Assembly (NCBI RefSeq): GCF_030687295.1
Contig: NZ_CP117425.1
Location: 4,468,001-4,532,000, forward strand
DNA length: 64,000 bases
Direction: 5' to 3'
Origin: Pseudomonas beijingensis
GTDB taxonomy: Bacteria > Pseudomonadota > Gammaproteobacteria > Pseudomonadales > Pseudomonadaceae
Part shown: piece after piece, positions 9,424 through 19,151 of the stretch
How the letters are laid out: every line of letters begins with the position of its first letter
Position numbering within the stretch: the first letter of the stretch is position 1
Notes under the pieces: model-generated
The model's database searches: none
Told to the model about the DNA's origin: nothing
The model's input: only the letters and a program-made list of their open reading frames with translations
Position numbers and translations under genes: made by a program

Positions 9424-10731
9424 TCACCAGATCGGCACGCTGTACGTCACCAGGAATCGGGTCTGGTTCTCATCGCGAAACGCCGCCGTGCCCGGAAAGT
9501 CGTTGCGATAGATCGACTTGCGCGCCAGCAGCCCGACGTTCTTCAATGGGCCGCTCTGGATCACGTACCCCAGCTCCATCTGGAACTCACGCTCCTTGCG
9601 ATCCTCGGCATTCAGGGCCGCCAGCTCGATGTGATCGCCACGCACATAACGCAGGCGAGTCCTCAGGCCCGGCACGCCCACGGCGGCGAAGTCGTAGTCA
9701 TGGATCGCCTGCCAGGTGCGCTCCTTGGCGTTGAGAAAGTCCGAGCTCATGGTCATTTCACTCAAGCCCATCAACTCGGTGCCGGACACATACGGCGTGG
9801 CCGTATCGCCACTGGCGTGCATGTAGCCCAGGCTCACGCGATGCCCGCCCAGGCGATAGCCGACCAGCGCCGAAACATTGCGGTTATCCACCTTTCCGGC
9901 CTTGGCCGCGCCGTCTTCGTCACTGAAAAAACTGCGCAGGTCGGTGGTCAGGACGCCGTCGCCCAGGGGCAGGTTATGCAGCAATGCCAGGGTGTTCTGC
10001 TGGTACAGGTCCGCCACTTCAGCGTGGTAGGCCCGCAGACTGAGGTCTTTGTTGACCTGATAGTCGCCGCCTACATACGCCATATGAGAAGAAGTCGCCG
10101 CGCCGTTGAATCGGCGGTTGGGCGAGGCGATGCTCATCGGCTGGTAATCGGTGGAATCGCGCCGGGCGATGCGATCGATATAACCGGTGTTCAACGTCAA
10201 ACCGTCGAAATCCTTGGAACTGAGCGTCGTCCCGCGAAAGGTCTGCGGCAGTAACCTCGACGGACTGGCAAAGGCAAACGGCAGGAAGATCGACACATCG
10301 CCGGTCTTCACCGTGGTTTGAGCGAAACGCAGCTTGCCGGTCACGCCCAGGCGCGAATACTCATCCGCCGCACGCTTGTCGCTACTGGAGACCGGCAACA
10401 GTTCGGTGCCGCTGCGATCCGGCGACGAATCCAGCTTGATGCCCAGCAATCCCCTGACATCCAGGCCGAACCCGACCGTGCCCGGGGTGAACCCCGACTC
10501 CATATTCATGAACACACCCTGAGCCCATTCCCGGGCTGCGGTTTTGGCGCCGTTGTCCTTGTAGTCGCGATCCATGTAGTAGTTGCGCAGGGTCAGGGTA
10601 CCGTGGCTGCCGTCGATGAAGCCTTCCGCCCACAATACGGGGGAACCGAGGCTCAGCCCGAGACAGGCCAGCAGAGGGACGAGAGATGAAACAGGGCGCG
10701 CCGTCAGCGTGTCCCGAGCAAGGTTTGGCAT
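9424..10731 (-). CDS. OprD-family outer membrane porin
   Basis: 435 residues with a signal peptide (LVPLLACLGLSLGSPVLWA) and the OprD opening text AEGFIDGSHGTLTLRNYYMDRDY; it ends with aromatic Trp as outer-membrane barrels do. OprD porins are 18-stranded channels for small carboxylates. The divergent aromatic-acid transporter and the nearby ferulate operon suggest aromatic acid uptake (the OpdK/vanillate type is one guess). Start ATG 10731 is chosen because an extension to 10854 places charged sequence before the signal. An A-rich CA motif lies just upstream. Confidence 0.87.
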   Translation of the reverse strand: MPNLARDTLTARPVSSLVPLLACLGLSLGSPVLWAEGFIDGSHGTLTLRNYYMDRDYKDNGAKTAAREWAQGVFMNMESGFTPGTVGFGLDVRGLLGIKLDSSPDRSGTELLPVSSSDKRAADEYSRLGVTGKLRFAQTTVKTGDVSIFLPFAFASPSRLLPQTFRGTTLSSKDFDGLTLNTGYIDRIARRDSTDYQPMSIASPNRRFNGAATSSHMAYVGGDYQVNKDLSLRAYHAEVADLYQQNTLALLHNLPLGDGVLTTDLRSFFSDEDGAAKAGKVDNRNVSALVGYRLGGHRVSLGYMHASGDTATPYVSGTELMGLSEMTMSSDFLNAKERTWQAIHDYDFAAVGVPGLRTRLRYVRGDHIELAALNAEDRKEREFQMELGYVIQSGPLKNVGLLARKSIYRNDFPGTAAFRDENQTRFLVTYSVPIW

Positions 10732-10743
10732 GTTCGGTGTCCA

Positions 10744-10760
10744 TTTATTGTTGTTGTTTT
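10744..10760 (-). promoter_or_regulatory. Extended CA motif in porin leader
   Basis: The coding strand reads AAAACAACAACAATAAA, containing several overlapping AANAANAA matches, 13 bases before the porin ATG. It is the longest such run in the window. Hfq/Crc control is inferred from the known motif. Confidence 0.55.
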
Positions 10761-10860
10761 GATCGACCCTGCCTTGGCGATGGAGGGCCGTGCGGACAAA
10801 GAATGGAAACGGCACGGGCGCTTCGTCAATCACGAACGTCCGATAATCGAACATTAATAT

Positions 10861-10883
10861 AATTAACTAATTTACTAATTAAT
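10861..10883. promoter_or_regulatory. AT-rich inverted repeat in the porin/MFS intergenic region
   Basis: ATTAACTAATTT continues into ACTAATTAAT, giving interleaved ATTA/TAAT and TTAGT/ACTAA symmetry. It shares the nine bases AATTAACTA with the ech/MarR operator region. A second related stretch, TTAGTTAGCTTTGTTAATC, lies at 10961-10979 before the transporter. The 314-base gap 10732-11045 otherwise holds only the two divergent leaders. Regulation by the same MarR protein is a hypothesis. Confidence 0.4.
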
Positions 10884-11023
10884 CCATGGATTGTTGCCAA
10901 GCACCTGATTTTCATCATGAACTGGCCGCATATTGACGTCCTCCTGGCACCCTTCATTTTTTAGTTAGCTTTGTTAATCTTAAAAGTACCCCGCCCGGTT
11001 TCCTCCGAGCCGGTGTCCCTCAC

Positions 11024-11034
11024 AAAAACAATAA
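11024..11034 (+). promoter_or_regulatory. CA motif in MFS leader
   Basis: AAAAACAATAA, two overlapping AANAANAA matches directly before the AGAGG ribosome site of the transporter. Candidate Hfq/Crc target. Confidence 0.5.
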
Positions 11035-11045
11035 GAGGATTTGCC

Positions 11046-12269
11046 ATGGACCGTCCGGCGCGTCGTGCGACGCTGACCATTGCCTTGTGTTTCATCGTTG
11101 CGTTGATCGAGGGTTTCGACCTGCAGTCAGCCGGTACCGCTGCCGCAGGGCTACGGCAGACGTTTGCCCTTGACCCGAAAATGATGGGTTGGGTGTTCAG
11201 CGCCGGCATCATCGGGTTGCTACCGGGGGCGTTTTTTGGTGGCTGGATCGCCGATCGCATCGGTCGCAAGAAAATCCTCATCGCGGCTGTCTTGCTGTTC
11301 GGCGTATTTTCCCTCAGTACCGCTTATGTCGAACACTTCTCCAGCCTGTTGCTGGTGCGCTTCATGACCGGCCTGGGCCTGGGCGCCGCCCTGCCCAACC
11401 TCATTGCCCTGTGTGCCGAAGCCGTGGGCGAACAGCGCCGGGGCACGGCCATCAGCGTGATGTATGCGGGGGTGCCGTTGGGCGGTGCGTTGGCCGCCGT
11501 GGTCGCGATGCTGTTTGGCGAGCATTGGCAGATGACGTTTTTCATCGGTGGGTTGGCGCCTTTGCTGGTAGTCCCGCTGATGCTTCTGTGGCTTCCCGAA
11601 TCCAGTGCCTTTCGCCAGGCCCGGGATGGCGGCTCCTCGCGGGGCTCCACCGCCCAGGCGTTGTTTGGTGAAGGTCGCGGCCGTACCACGGTGGCGCTCT
11701 GGCTGAGTTATTTCTTCACCCTGACGGTGATGTACATGTTGCTCAACTGGCTGCCGTCATTGCTGCTGGAACAGGGCTTCAGCAAACCCCAGGCTGGTCT
11801 GGTGCAGATGCTGTTCAACATCGGTGGCGCCCTTGGCTCGTTGCTGGGGGGGCTGTTGCTGGACCGTTGCAATGGCATCAAGGTGGTGCTGTTCGTCTAT
11901 GCCGGTCTGCTGAGTGCCCTGGCCGGGGTCGGGTTGTCCGTTGGTATCGTGCCCATGGCCATTGCCGGGTTTGCCGCCGGGTTGTTTGTCATGGCTGCAC
12001 AGTTGGTGCTCTATGCGTTGGCACCGCCCTCCTACCCGACGGCCGTGCGTGCGACGGGGGTGGGTGCAGCGGTGGCCATCGGGCGCCTGGGGTCGGTGGC
12101 CGGGCCTTTGGCCGCCGGGCAGATCCTCGCGGCCGGGGGTGGGACCACTGCTGTATTGCTGGCGACTTCCCCGGGGTTGGTGGTTGCTACGTTGGCTGTT
12201 CTTAGTGTGATTCGTTATTCGGCCGGGCCGCGGTTGGGTGCGGCGAAGTCGGTTGTGGGGAATTCCTGA
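11046..12269 (+). CDS. MFS aromatic acid:H+ symporter (AAHS type)
   Basis: 407 residues with about twelve hydrophobic segments. The signature loop between TM2 and TM3 reads GGWIADRIGRKKI, and TM1 carries the ALIEGFDLQSAGTAA text with the acidic residue typical of the aromatic acid:H+ symporter family (PcaK, BenK, VanK, MhpT). It likely imports ferulate, vanillate or related phenolic acids across the inner membrane. ATG 11046 follows AAGAGG; the extension to 10971 is rejected. It is divergent from the OprD porin, so outer- and inner-membrane steps of one uptake route are paired. Confidence 0.88.
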   Translation: MDRPARRATLTIALCFIVALIEGFDLQSAGTAAAGLRQTFALDPKMMGWVFSAGIIGLLPGAFFGGWIADRIGRKKILIAAVLLFGVFSLSTAYVEHFSSLLLVRFMTGLGLGAALPNLIALCAEAVGEQRRGTAISVMYAGVPLGGALAAVVAMLFGEHWQMTFFIGGLAPLLVVPLMLLWLPESSAFRQARDGGSSRGSTAQALFGEGRGRTTVALWLSYFFTLTVMYMLLNWLPSLLLEQGFSKPQAGLVQMLFNIGGALGSLLGGLLLDRCNGIKVVLFVYAGLLSALAGVGLSVGIVPMAIAGFAAGLFVMAAQLVLYALAPPSYPTAVRATGVGAAVAIGRLGSVAGPLAAGQILAAGGGTTAVLLATSPGLVVATLAVLSVIRYSAGPRLGAAKSVVGNS

Positions 12270-12280
12270 TTTTGGTGCGT

Positions 12281-12363
12281 ATATCCGTTGTTTAGGTCAC
12301 GGCGACTTATGGTTCCGCCGTAAGGGCGGAACCCTAAGCAGCCGTTACCTAAATAACGGATAT
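12281..12363. repeat. Long palindromic intergenic repeat
   Basis: Outer arms ATATCCGTTGTTTAGG... and ...CCTAAATAACGGATAT (23 bases each, two mismatches) enclose an inner perfect hairpin, GGTTCCGCC/GGCGGAACC with a five-base loop. I recall similar ATATCCGTTATTTAGG text as a dispersed repeat in P. fluorescens genomes, distinct from REP. It lies between the convergent MFS and RND genes and could also act as a terminator for both. Confidence 0.7.
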
Positions 12364-12385
12364 TCACCCCCCACAAAAAATGCCA

Positions 12386-14808
12386 TCACCCCCGAACCCA
12401 CCGCCCCTGCCGACTCAACTCAGGCTTTTTTAAAAACACCCTCTGCGGCAGCAACAACCAAGCCAAGGCCGGCAGCAGAATCAAAGCCCCAAGCATATTC
12501 ACCAAAAACATAAAGGCCAGCAAAACCCCCATGTCAGCCTGGAACTTGATCGGCGAAAACGCCCAGGTCGACACCGCCACCGCCAATGTCATACCCGTCA
12601 GCAACACCACCTTGCCGGTGAACAGCAGCGCCTGGTAATACGCCTGGGCCAAGGTGTCGCCGGCACGCATCCGCGCCAGGATCACACTCAACACATAGAG
12701 CGCATAATCGACGCCAATACCCACACCCAATGCAATGACCGGCAATGTTGCGACTTTCACCCCCATGCCCAGCCCTACCATCAGCGCCTCGCACAGGATA
12801 GAGGTAAGCATCAGCGGCAGCATCGCGCACAGAGTCGCCCGCCAGCTGCGGAAGGTCAGCAAACACAGCAGGCTGACCGCACCGTAGACCCAGAACAGCA
12901 TCTCGCGCATGGACTTCTTCACGACGATATTGGTCGCGGCTTCGATCCCTGCGCTGCCGGCCGCCAGCATGAACTTGACCTCCGGCATCTGATGGCCGGC
13001 GATGAATTGCTCGCTGGCCTCCACCACCCGGTTCAACGTGTCAGCCTTGTGATCGGCCAGGTAGACATACAGCGACAGCATCGAACAACCCTGGTTGAAC
13101 AATTCTCGCGGTGCACGGGTTTGCACGGCACCCAACGCGCCGTCATTGGGGATCAGTTCATACCATTTGAAGTTGCCTTTCGTTATACCCGGCCGTGGCA
13201 ATCTTGCTCAGCGCCGCCATCGAGGTGGTCGATTCCACGCCGGGCAATTGCTCCAGTTGCCAAGCCAGCGCATCTACCGCGGACAGACTGGCGTAACGGG
13301 TGCATTGATCTTCTGGGGTCTTGATCATGACCACGAAAATATCCGAGCTGGCCGCGTAGTTTTGGGTCATGAACAACGCATCGCGGTTGTAGCGCGAGTC
13401 GGCACGCAACTCTGGAGCGCCGGGGTCCAGGTCGCCGATTTTCAGGTGCAGGCTCACGGCAAAACCAAACGCGGCCAACAGCAAGCCCGCCAACATGGCA
13501 CCCATGGCCCAACGGCGTTGGGTGAAAAGATCGAGCACGCGCCACAGTGGATGCTTTGATCTGCGCCTGCTGCTCGGTGGTTTCCGCACTGAGGCTGCGT
13601 TGCGCCGCCGCCGGGCTGACGCCGATATAGCTGAGCAGGATCGGCAGCAGGATCAGGTTGGTGAAGATCAGCACCGCCACGCCGAGGCTGGCGGTGATCG
13701 CCAGGTCCTGGATCACCCGAATATTGATCAGCAGCAACACCGCAAAACCGACCGCGTCACAGAGCAACGCGGTGATGCCGGCAGCGAACAGTCGGCGGAA
13801 GGTGTAGCGCGCGGCGACCACCCGGTGGGTGCCACGGCCGATGTCCTGCATGATGCCATTCATCTTCTGCGCGCCATGGCTCATGCCAATGGCGAACACC
13901 AGGAACGGCACCAGTGCCGAGTAAGGGTCCAGCTCATAACCGAGCAAGGCCAGCAGCCCCAGTTGCCAAAGCACCGCCGCCAGAGAACAGGTCACCACCA
14001 CCAGGGTGCTGCGCGCGCAACGGGTGTAGCCAAACAGCACCAATACCGTCACCAGTACGGCCACCACGAAGAACAGCAGAACCTGGGTCATGCCCTCGAT
14101 CAAGTCGCCGACGATCTTGGTAAAGCCGGTGATATGGATGCGCAGGTCATCGGTCTGGTACTTGTCGCGCAACGCCTCCAGTTGCCGGGAAAACTCGCCA
14201 TAGTCCAGCACCTTGCCCGTCTGCGGATTGATTTCCAGCAACGGCACGAAGATCACGCTGGACTTGAAGTTGCCGGCGACCAATTGACCGACTTCCCCGG
14301 AGCGGGCCACATTGGTCCGCACCTGCTCGATGCTGGCGGCCGATCCGTCGTAGTCGTCAGGGATCACCGTGCCGCCGTCGAGCCCTTCCTCGGTCACGGC
14401 GGTCCAGCGCGTGGTCGGGGTCCATAACGATTTCATGTAGGGTCGGTCGACACCCGGCAGCAGATAGAGCTCGTCGTTGAGCTTGGCCAGGGTATCGAGG
14501 TAGTCCTTGGTGAAAATGCTCCCCTGCTTGACCTCCACGGCAATGCGCAGCGAGTTGCCCAGGCCGCTCAATTCACTGCGGTTCTCAAGGAAGTTGGCGA
14601 CGTAGGGATGCCCGGTGGGAATGGTCTTCTCATAGCTGGCATTGATGCCGATGCGCGTGGCTTGCCAACCCAGCACCAAGGTCACCAGCAGGCACAGCAG
14701 GATCACCAGCGGGCGATGGTTGAAGATCGCCCGCTCGGCGAAGTTGCCCGACGCCCGGTCGAAGTCTTCCTGGCGGCCGATCACGGTTTGGATTCTTTCG
14801 TCTTTCAA
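12386..14808 (-). pseudogene. MMPL/RND-family exporter, interrupted by two +1 frameshifts
   Basis: The conceptual protein is about 800 residues with two RND halves, each having a hydrophobic helix, a large periplasmic loop and a helix bundle; it resembles MmpL/HpnN-type lipid exporters rather than AcrB. The reading frame changes twice. At 13555-13557 an extra A in CAAAGC must be removed to join ...QQAQIK to HPLWRVLDLFTQRRW. Near 13172-13176 an extra A in GAAAGG must be removed to join ...IATAGYNE to GNFKWYELIPNDG. Both neighbouring frames encode conserved text, so the gene was intact recently or the bases are sequence errors. TTG 14808 is preferred as start (AGGAG seven bases upstream). Last gene of the calA operon. 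Confidence 0.8.
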
Positions 14809-14860
14809 GTTTGACTCCTGTTGCACGAGCCGTGGCCCGATAGCGCTACACCGTGAAGTT

Positions 14861-15964
14861 TCAAGGTTGACCGGAGGCCCGCGGATCCTGGTCAGCGGCC
14901 ACGCCGGTCAAACCGACGCTGGCCAGGCTGCCGTCGACCGCCTGTTGCATGGCAGCGACGGTCCCGCCGCTGCGGCTCTGACGCTTGTCAAAGCTGCGGC
15001 CCTGGTCATGACTGAAGAGAAGCTCGCCACTCTGGCTGGCCAGCAACAGGCCGCCGTCGCGCAGTTCGAGGGCGCTCGCCAGGGTTGATTCGATACCGGT
15101 ATCGAGGCGTCGCCAACTGCCGCCACGGTCATCGGACCACCAGGCGTTTCCGCGCAAGCCATAGATGATCAAGGCCCCATCGCGGGTGCCGAGCAGGCCG
15201 AAAAAGCTGCCCTCATAAGGTGACTTCAAGGCTTGGAATGACTGCCCGGCATCGGTCGAACGCAACAGCAGGCCGCGCTCCCCCACCAGCAGCAGGTCCT
15301 TGCCCACGGCGCGAATGCCATACAGGTTCAAACCCTGGGGATTTTCCACATGCCGCATCCACGGTTGCCAGCTTCGCCCGCCGTCATCGGTACGGTAGAT
15401 CTGGTTGTAGGCACCCACAACGTAGCCGTGCAGGCGGTCACTGAAATACAGGTCGAGAAACGGTTTGTCCGGTCCGTCATCGAGCATGTGCCGTGCCTGT
15501 GCCAGGTGGCTGGCACCGCCGGGTTGATTGGCATCGCGCTCAGCGACCTGCACCGCCAGGGCGATGGCGCGCTCACCGTCGAGTTGCTTTTGCCAGGTTT
15601 CCCCGCCGTCCTGGGTGTGCAGCACCACGCCCAGGTGACCGACCGCCCAGCCCTGCTCGGCATCGACGAATTGCACCGCCGTCAGGCTGACGCTGACCGG
15701 TACCTTGGCCTGGCGCCAACTCACGCCAGCGTCATCGGAGAGCAGCACGATCCCACGCTCCCCCACCGCCACCAGGCGTTCGCCGGCCCGGGCCAGCCCA
15801 AGCAATACCGCGCGCGGGGCCTTGGCCGTCGGCAGTGCCGGTTGCTGCAACACCGCCAATGTCGTGGCCTGTGCGCCCCAGGGCACGTTTGCCAACAAGC
15901 ACCCCACCAGGGCGCAAGCACCCCATAGCGAACCGCGGCGCGCAAAGATTTTTTCAACGTTCAT
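14861..15964 (-). CDS. YCF48/BNR-repeat beta-propeller, exported
   Basis: 367 residues with an N-terminal signal peptide ending near AQA. Six Asp-box repeats are visible, among them SDDAGVSWRQ, TQDGGETWQK, TDDGGRSWQP, STDAGQSFQA, SDDRGGSWRR and SHDQGRSFDK, which build a propeller of the YCF48/HCF136 family. In chloroplasts HCF136 is a photosystem II assembly factor; bacterial copies next to MMPL exporters, DUF1302 and DUF1329 have no settled role. Periplasmic scaffold or adaptor for the exporter is inferred. It lies 53 bases before the RND gene and 70 after DUF1329. Confidence 0.85.
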   Translation of the reverse strand: MNVEKIFARRGSLWGACALVGCLLANVPWGAQATTLAVLQQPALPTAKAPRAVLLGLARAGERLVAVGERGIVLLSDDAGVSWRQAKVPVSVSLTAVQFVDAEQGWAVGHLGVVLHTQDGGETWQKQLDGERAIALAVQVAERDANQPGGASHLAQARHMLDDGPDKPFLDLYFSDRLHGYVVGAYNQIYRTDDGGRSWQPWMRHVENPQGLNLYGIRAVGKDLLLVGERGLLLRSTDAGQSFQALKSPYEGSFFGLLGTRDGALIIYGLRGNAWWSDDRGGSWRRLDTGIESTLASALELRDGGLLLASQSGELLFSHDQGRSFDKRQSRSGGTVAAMQQAVDGSLASVGLTGVAADQDPRASGQP

Positions 15965-16033
15965 ATCGTTATTCCGCCTGGAAAATCGTAAGCGACCGTG
16001 GCGAACCTCCTCCTCGCCACGGCCACCACAGGT

Positions 16034-17395
16034 TCAGCGCATGTTTTCGTTGGCCATGGCATCTGGGGTGAAATAGGACGCCGAAGGCTTCGCGACCTTC
16101 TGGTACTGAACCGCCAGGTCGTTGCTCGATGAGTTGAGGAAGTAGGCCCCGGTGTCGAGGTTGTAGCTGCCCCACATGACCTGTGCGGTAAGGGCCGGCA
16201 GATCAGGTGCCAGCAGCGTCAGCGAGTACATCTGCCGGCCGAGTTTGCCCTGGGCGTCATAACCGTCGGCCATCAGGATCTGCCAGGAGTCTTCGTCGAC
16301 GTAGTAGGTCCGACGCGGCACGACATGGCGCTTGCCGGATTTGAGCGTGGCCTCGACCACCCAGACCCGATGCTTCTCCCAACGCACCAGATCAGGATTG
16401 AGGAAGTTCGCCTTGACCAGGTCGTCGCTCTTGGCGAGCGCGGCGCGGTTATTGTTGTAGCCGACGATCAACTCTTTCTTGCCCACCAGCTTGAGGTCAT
16501 AGCGATCGGTCGGCCCGAACAGCATGAACGCCTCGTCGAACAGGCCAACCCCGGAGGTCACGAAGTCCGGCGTGTCATAGGCAATGTTCGGCGCCCGGCG
16601 AACCCGGCGCTGGCCGACCAGATACTGCCAGGCCGCCCGATTGGCCGGGTCCAGGTCCCAATGAGTCATCAGGCCTTCGCCGGCCTTGGACGATGGCAAC
16701 TCTGTGAACAGCTTGCCCAGCAGGTACTTGCCCGAATAGTTTTCCAGGCTGCCGCCTTCGACGTAGTAGGGAAACTGGTAGGTGTATTGGGCCCGGGTCG
16801 CCTGGACTTTCTTGCCGCCGGCGGTCATCAGCCAGGTATCGAAAGGCGAGCTGATGGTGTCGCCGCCCTGCCACGACAAACGATAATTCCACAGCACCTG
16901 CGCACCGTTTTCCGGGATCGGGAACGGGATGCCGCCGTAGGCGTTGGAAACCTTCTCGCTGTCCACGTCCAGCGTGGCGCGGGTGGCATTCTTGCTGGTG
17001 TTGTCATACACCCATTGCGGCGCCGCGGCCGAACGATGGGTCGGGTACACGTCCAGGCGATAGTCCGGGTACTTCTTGAGCAGCAGCTTGGTGCCTTCGG
17101 CCAGTTCGTTGGCGTACTGCTCCATGTTCGCGGCTTTGATCGAATACAGCGGTTTCTCGCTGGCGAATGGATCGGGGCGCTTGTCTCCCGGTTTGTAGCC
17201 GGGCGTGACCTGGGTGTAACCGCCCTGCCACGCCGGGATACTGCCATCGGCATTACCGGCACGCTCGCCGCCCAGGGGGGTCAGATCGGTTTTCAAACGT
17301 GCGGCCTGTTCAGGCGATACGGCCGCCTGCGCCAGCCCCATGCCGGCCAGGGCCAGGGTCAGGACGCAGGTGTTCAGGAAAGCTGTGTTCTGCAT
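16034..17395 (-). CDS. DUF1329 periplasmic/outer-membrane-associated protein
   Basis: 453 residues with a signal peptide (TCVLTLALAGMGLAQA). Typical DUF1329 text includes LKTDLTPLGGERAGNADGS, IPAWQGGY, YGGIPFPIPENGAQVLWNYR and RRTYYVDEDSWQI. The C-terminal part resembles the LolA/LolB-like lipid-carrier fold assigned to the family, so binding of a hydrophobic ligand in the periplasm is plausible. It starts 16 bases after DUF1302, and DUF1302/DUF1329 pairs recur in proteobacteria near hydrophobic-substrate catabolism. Function not demonstrated. Confidence 0.88.
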   Translation of the reverse strand: MQNTAFLNTCVLTLALAGMGLAQAAVSPEQAARLKTDLTPLGGERAGNADGSIPAWQGGYTQVTPGYKPGDKRPDPFASEKPLYSIKAANMEQYANELAEGTKLLLKKYPDYRLDVYPTHRSAAAPQWVYDNTSKNATRATLDVDSEKVSNAYGGIPFPIPENGAQVLWNYRLSWQGGDTISSPFDTWLMTAGGKKVQATRAQYTYQFPYYVEGGSLENYSGKYLLGKLFTELPSSKAGEGLMTHWDLDPANRAAWQYLVGQRRVRRAPNIAYDTPDFVTSGVGLFDEAFMLFGPTDRYDLKLVGKKELIVGYNNNRAALAKSDDLVKANFLNPDLVRWEKHRVWVVEATLKSGKRHVVPRRTYYVDEDSWQILMADGYDAQGKLGRQMYSLTLLAPDLPALTAQVMWGSYNLDTGAYFLNSSSNDLAVQYQKVAKPSASYFTPDAMANENMR

Positions 17396-17410
17396 GGCGA
17401 ATCCACCTTA

Positions 17411-19060
17411 TTAGAATGAGGTTTTCACGTAGAGCGAGACGAAGTCGCGGTCGGCCAACGACTGTCCGTAACTGAAATTGCCGTCCTCGCGCAGCCCGGC
17501 TTTCGGTGCGCCGAAGAAGTTCACGTAGTTGAGGCCGACATCCCAGCGTTGCAGATAGGTGGCTTTGAGCCCGACACTCCAGTCACCGGAATGGGTGTTG
17601 CCGAAGCCGGATTTGTTGACCGCCGATGAACGCCCATCGAGCACTATCCCCATGCCAATCGGCACGGTCAGGTCGATCCCGTCGACAATCTGGAAGTACG
17701 CCGGCTCGATCAATACCCGCAGCGCCGTGGCATCGCGGGTGGTGTTGGAATCCAGCGCGGCAGCGTTCTTGGTCACGCTCAAGGTGCGGTTCCAAGCCAG
17801 TTCGGCCAGGGCCGAGCCGCCGTCCCAGAACGCGGTGGGCGATAACAGGTAAATCGCCGACAGGTTGGCATGGGCGGTCTTGCCCCTGGCGAACAACTCA
17901 TTGTCGCCACCATCGGCCTCCATGCCGGGGGTCACCACTTGCAGGTTGCTCACCAGCGGTGCGTTCCAGCGCACCGACGTTTCACCGGCAAAGTTGAACG
18001 GGCCGTAGGCGGTGGAGAAACTGACGCCGGCGGTCTTGATATCTTCGGCGTAGACCTGCCGATAGGAACCCAGGATCGGCAAGCCGGTGGCCGCTGCCGC
18101 CGGACCGTCCAAGTACGCGTACAACCCGATCGGCGCCTTGTCGTGATACTGGGCCGCGTAGAAACCCAGCTCCAGTTCGGTGCCGCTCGGCTTGTAGCGA
18201 ATCTGCATGCCGCCCTGCCCCGAATTGCGCGGTTTCAGATCGCCGCCATTGACCGTGTCGTTACCGAACACTTCGCGCAACGGACCACTGCCGTAACCGA
18301 TGGCATCGACATCGCTCAGGTAGCTGCCGGCACCGGGCAGGTTGGAACGCTCCCACTCAAACTGATAGTAAGCGCCCACCGACAGCTGCGGGTTGATCTG
18401 CAACTGCCCGGAGATTTGATTGACCGGGCGCAGGATCTCCTTGAACTGAGTCCCCGGCACGCTGAGCAACTTGACGACGTCGGTCGGGCCTTGGGCATTG
18501 GCAATGCCGTTGCCACCATAGAACAGGCTTTCCCCGTAGATCAGGCTGTGTCGGCCCAGGCGCGCCACGCCCTGGGAGTCTTCACCGAGGTCACCGCGCA
18601 AGAACACGAAGGCATCGAGAATTTCCGCGTCGCGACCGTGGAGCTTGCGGGTTTCGCTGAGGAAGTGCGGTTGCTCGTTGCTGTCGGTGTCCTGGTTATA
18701 GATATCGTCGTACCAGGCCGCGCCGCTCACGCGCAGGCCATAGTTTTGCCGGCTGAGGTCCATTTCGGAGAACAGATCCAGGCGGTTGGAGACCAGGCCA
18801 CGGCTGAAGTTCTTATCGCCCTGGCTCTGGATCGAGGGGTACAGGCCGTTGGCGGTTGGCGCGTTGACCAAGCGGCTGTCCTGCCCCTGCAAGCGCCAGG
18901 CCTGGCTGTACTTGATGGTGTTGTCCCAGCGCAATTTCCAATCGGAGTCACCCAGGTCCATTTGCATGGCCTCGACCCGATCGACCATCACACCGGTGCT
19001 GCATAACGCCAGGAACAGGGCGCAATGCTTGAAACGAAAGCTATCTTTGAGGTTATCCAT
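17411..19060 (-). CDS. DUF1302 outer-membrane channel-like protein
   Basis: 549 residues with a signal peptide (FKHCALFLALCSTGVMVDRVEA). Alternating short strands run throughout and the protein ends in LYVKTSF, the aromatic C-terminal signature of outer-membrane barrels. Text such as LRWDNTIKYSQAWRLQ and NRLDLFSEMDLSRQNYGLR is diagnostic of DUF1302. Likely an outer-membrane conduit for the operon's aromatic or hydrophobic substrate. A run of AANAANAA motifs precedes its ATG. It follows calA by 91 bases. Confidence 0.87.
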   Translation of the reverse strand: MDNLKDSFRFKHCALFLALCSTGVMVDRVEAMQMDLGDSDWKLRWDNTIKYSQAWRLQGQDSRLVNAPTANGLYPSIQSQGDKNFSRGLVSNRLDLFSEMDLSRQNYGLRVSGAAWYDDIYNQDTDSNEQPHFLSETRKLHGRDAEILDAFVFLRGDLGEDSQGVARLGRHSLIYGESLFYGGNGIANAQGPTDVVKLLSVPGTQFKEILRPVNQISGQLQINPQLSVGAYYQFEWERSNLPGAGSYLSDVDAIGYGSGPLREVFGNDTVNGGDLKPRNSGQGGMQIRYKPSGTELELGFYAAQYHDKAPIGLYAYLDGPAAAATGLPILGSYRQVYAEDIKTAGVSFSTAYGPFNFAGETSVRWNAPLVSNLQVVTPGMEADGGDNELFARGKTAHANLSAIYLLSPTAFWDGGSALAELAWNRTLSVTKNAAALDSNTTRDATALRVLIEPAYFQIVDGIDLTVPIGMGIVLDGRSSAVNKSGFGNTHSGDWSVGLKATYLQRWDVGLNYVNFFGAPKAGLREDGNFSYGQSLADRDFVSLYVKTSF

Positions 19061-19072
19061 GGACGCTTCTCA

Positions 19073-19086
19073 TTATTGTTATTTTT
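19073..19086 (-). promoter_or_regulatory. CA motif in DUF1302 leader
   Basis: Coding strand AAAAATAACAATAA holds three overlapping AANAANAA matches about 12 bases before the ATG. Candidate Hfq/Crc target inside the operon. Confidence 0.5.
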
Positions 19087-19151
19087 GGGCATGGCTTTGG
19101 CAGCCAACACGCTCAGGTCGCGGCTTGCGCCGCTTTCTACGGGTGCGCATT

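Noticed and set aside
12386..14808. Programmed ribosomal frameshifting in the RND gene
   Set aside because: Both sites are plain CAAAGC/GAAAGG without slippery heptamers or following structures, and two +1 events in one transporter would be unprecedented for this family.
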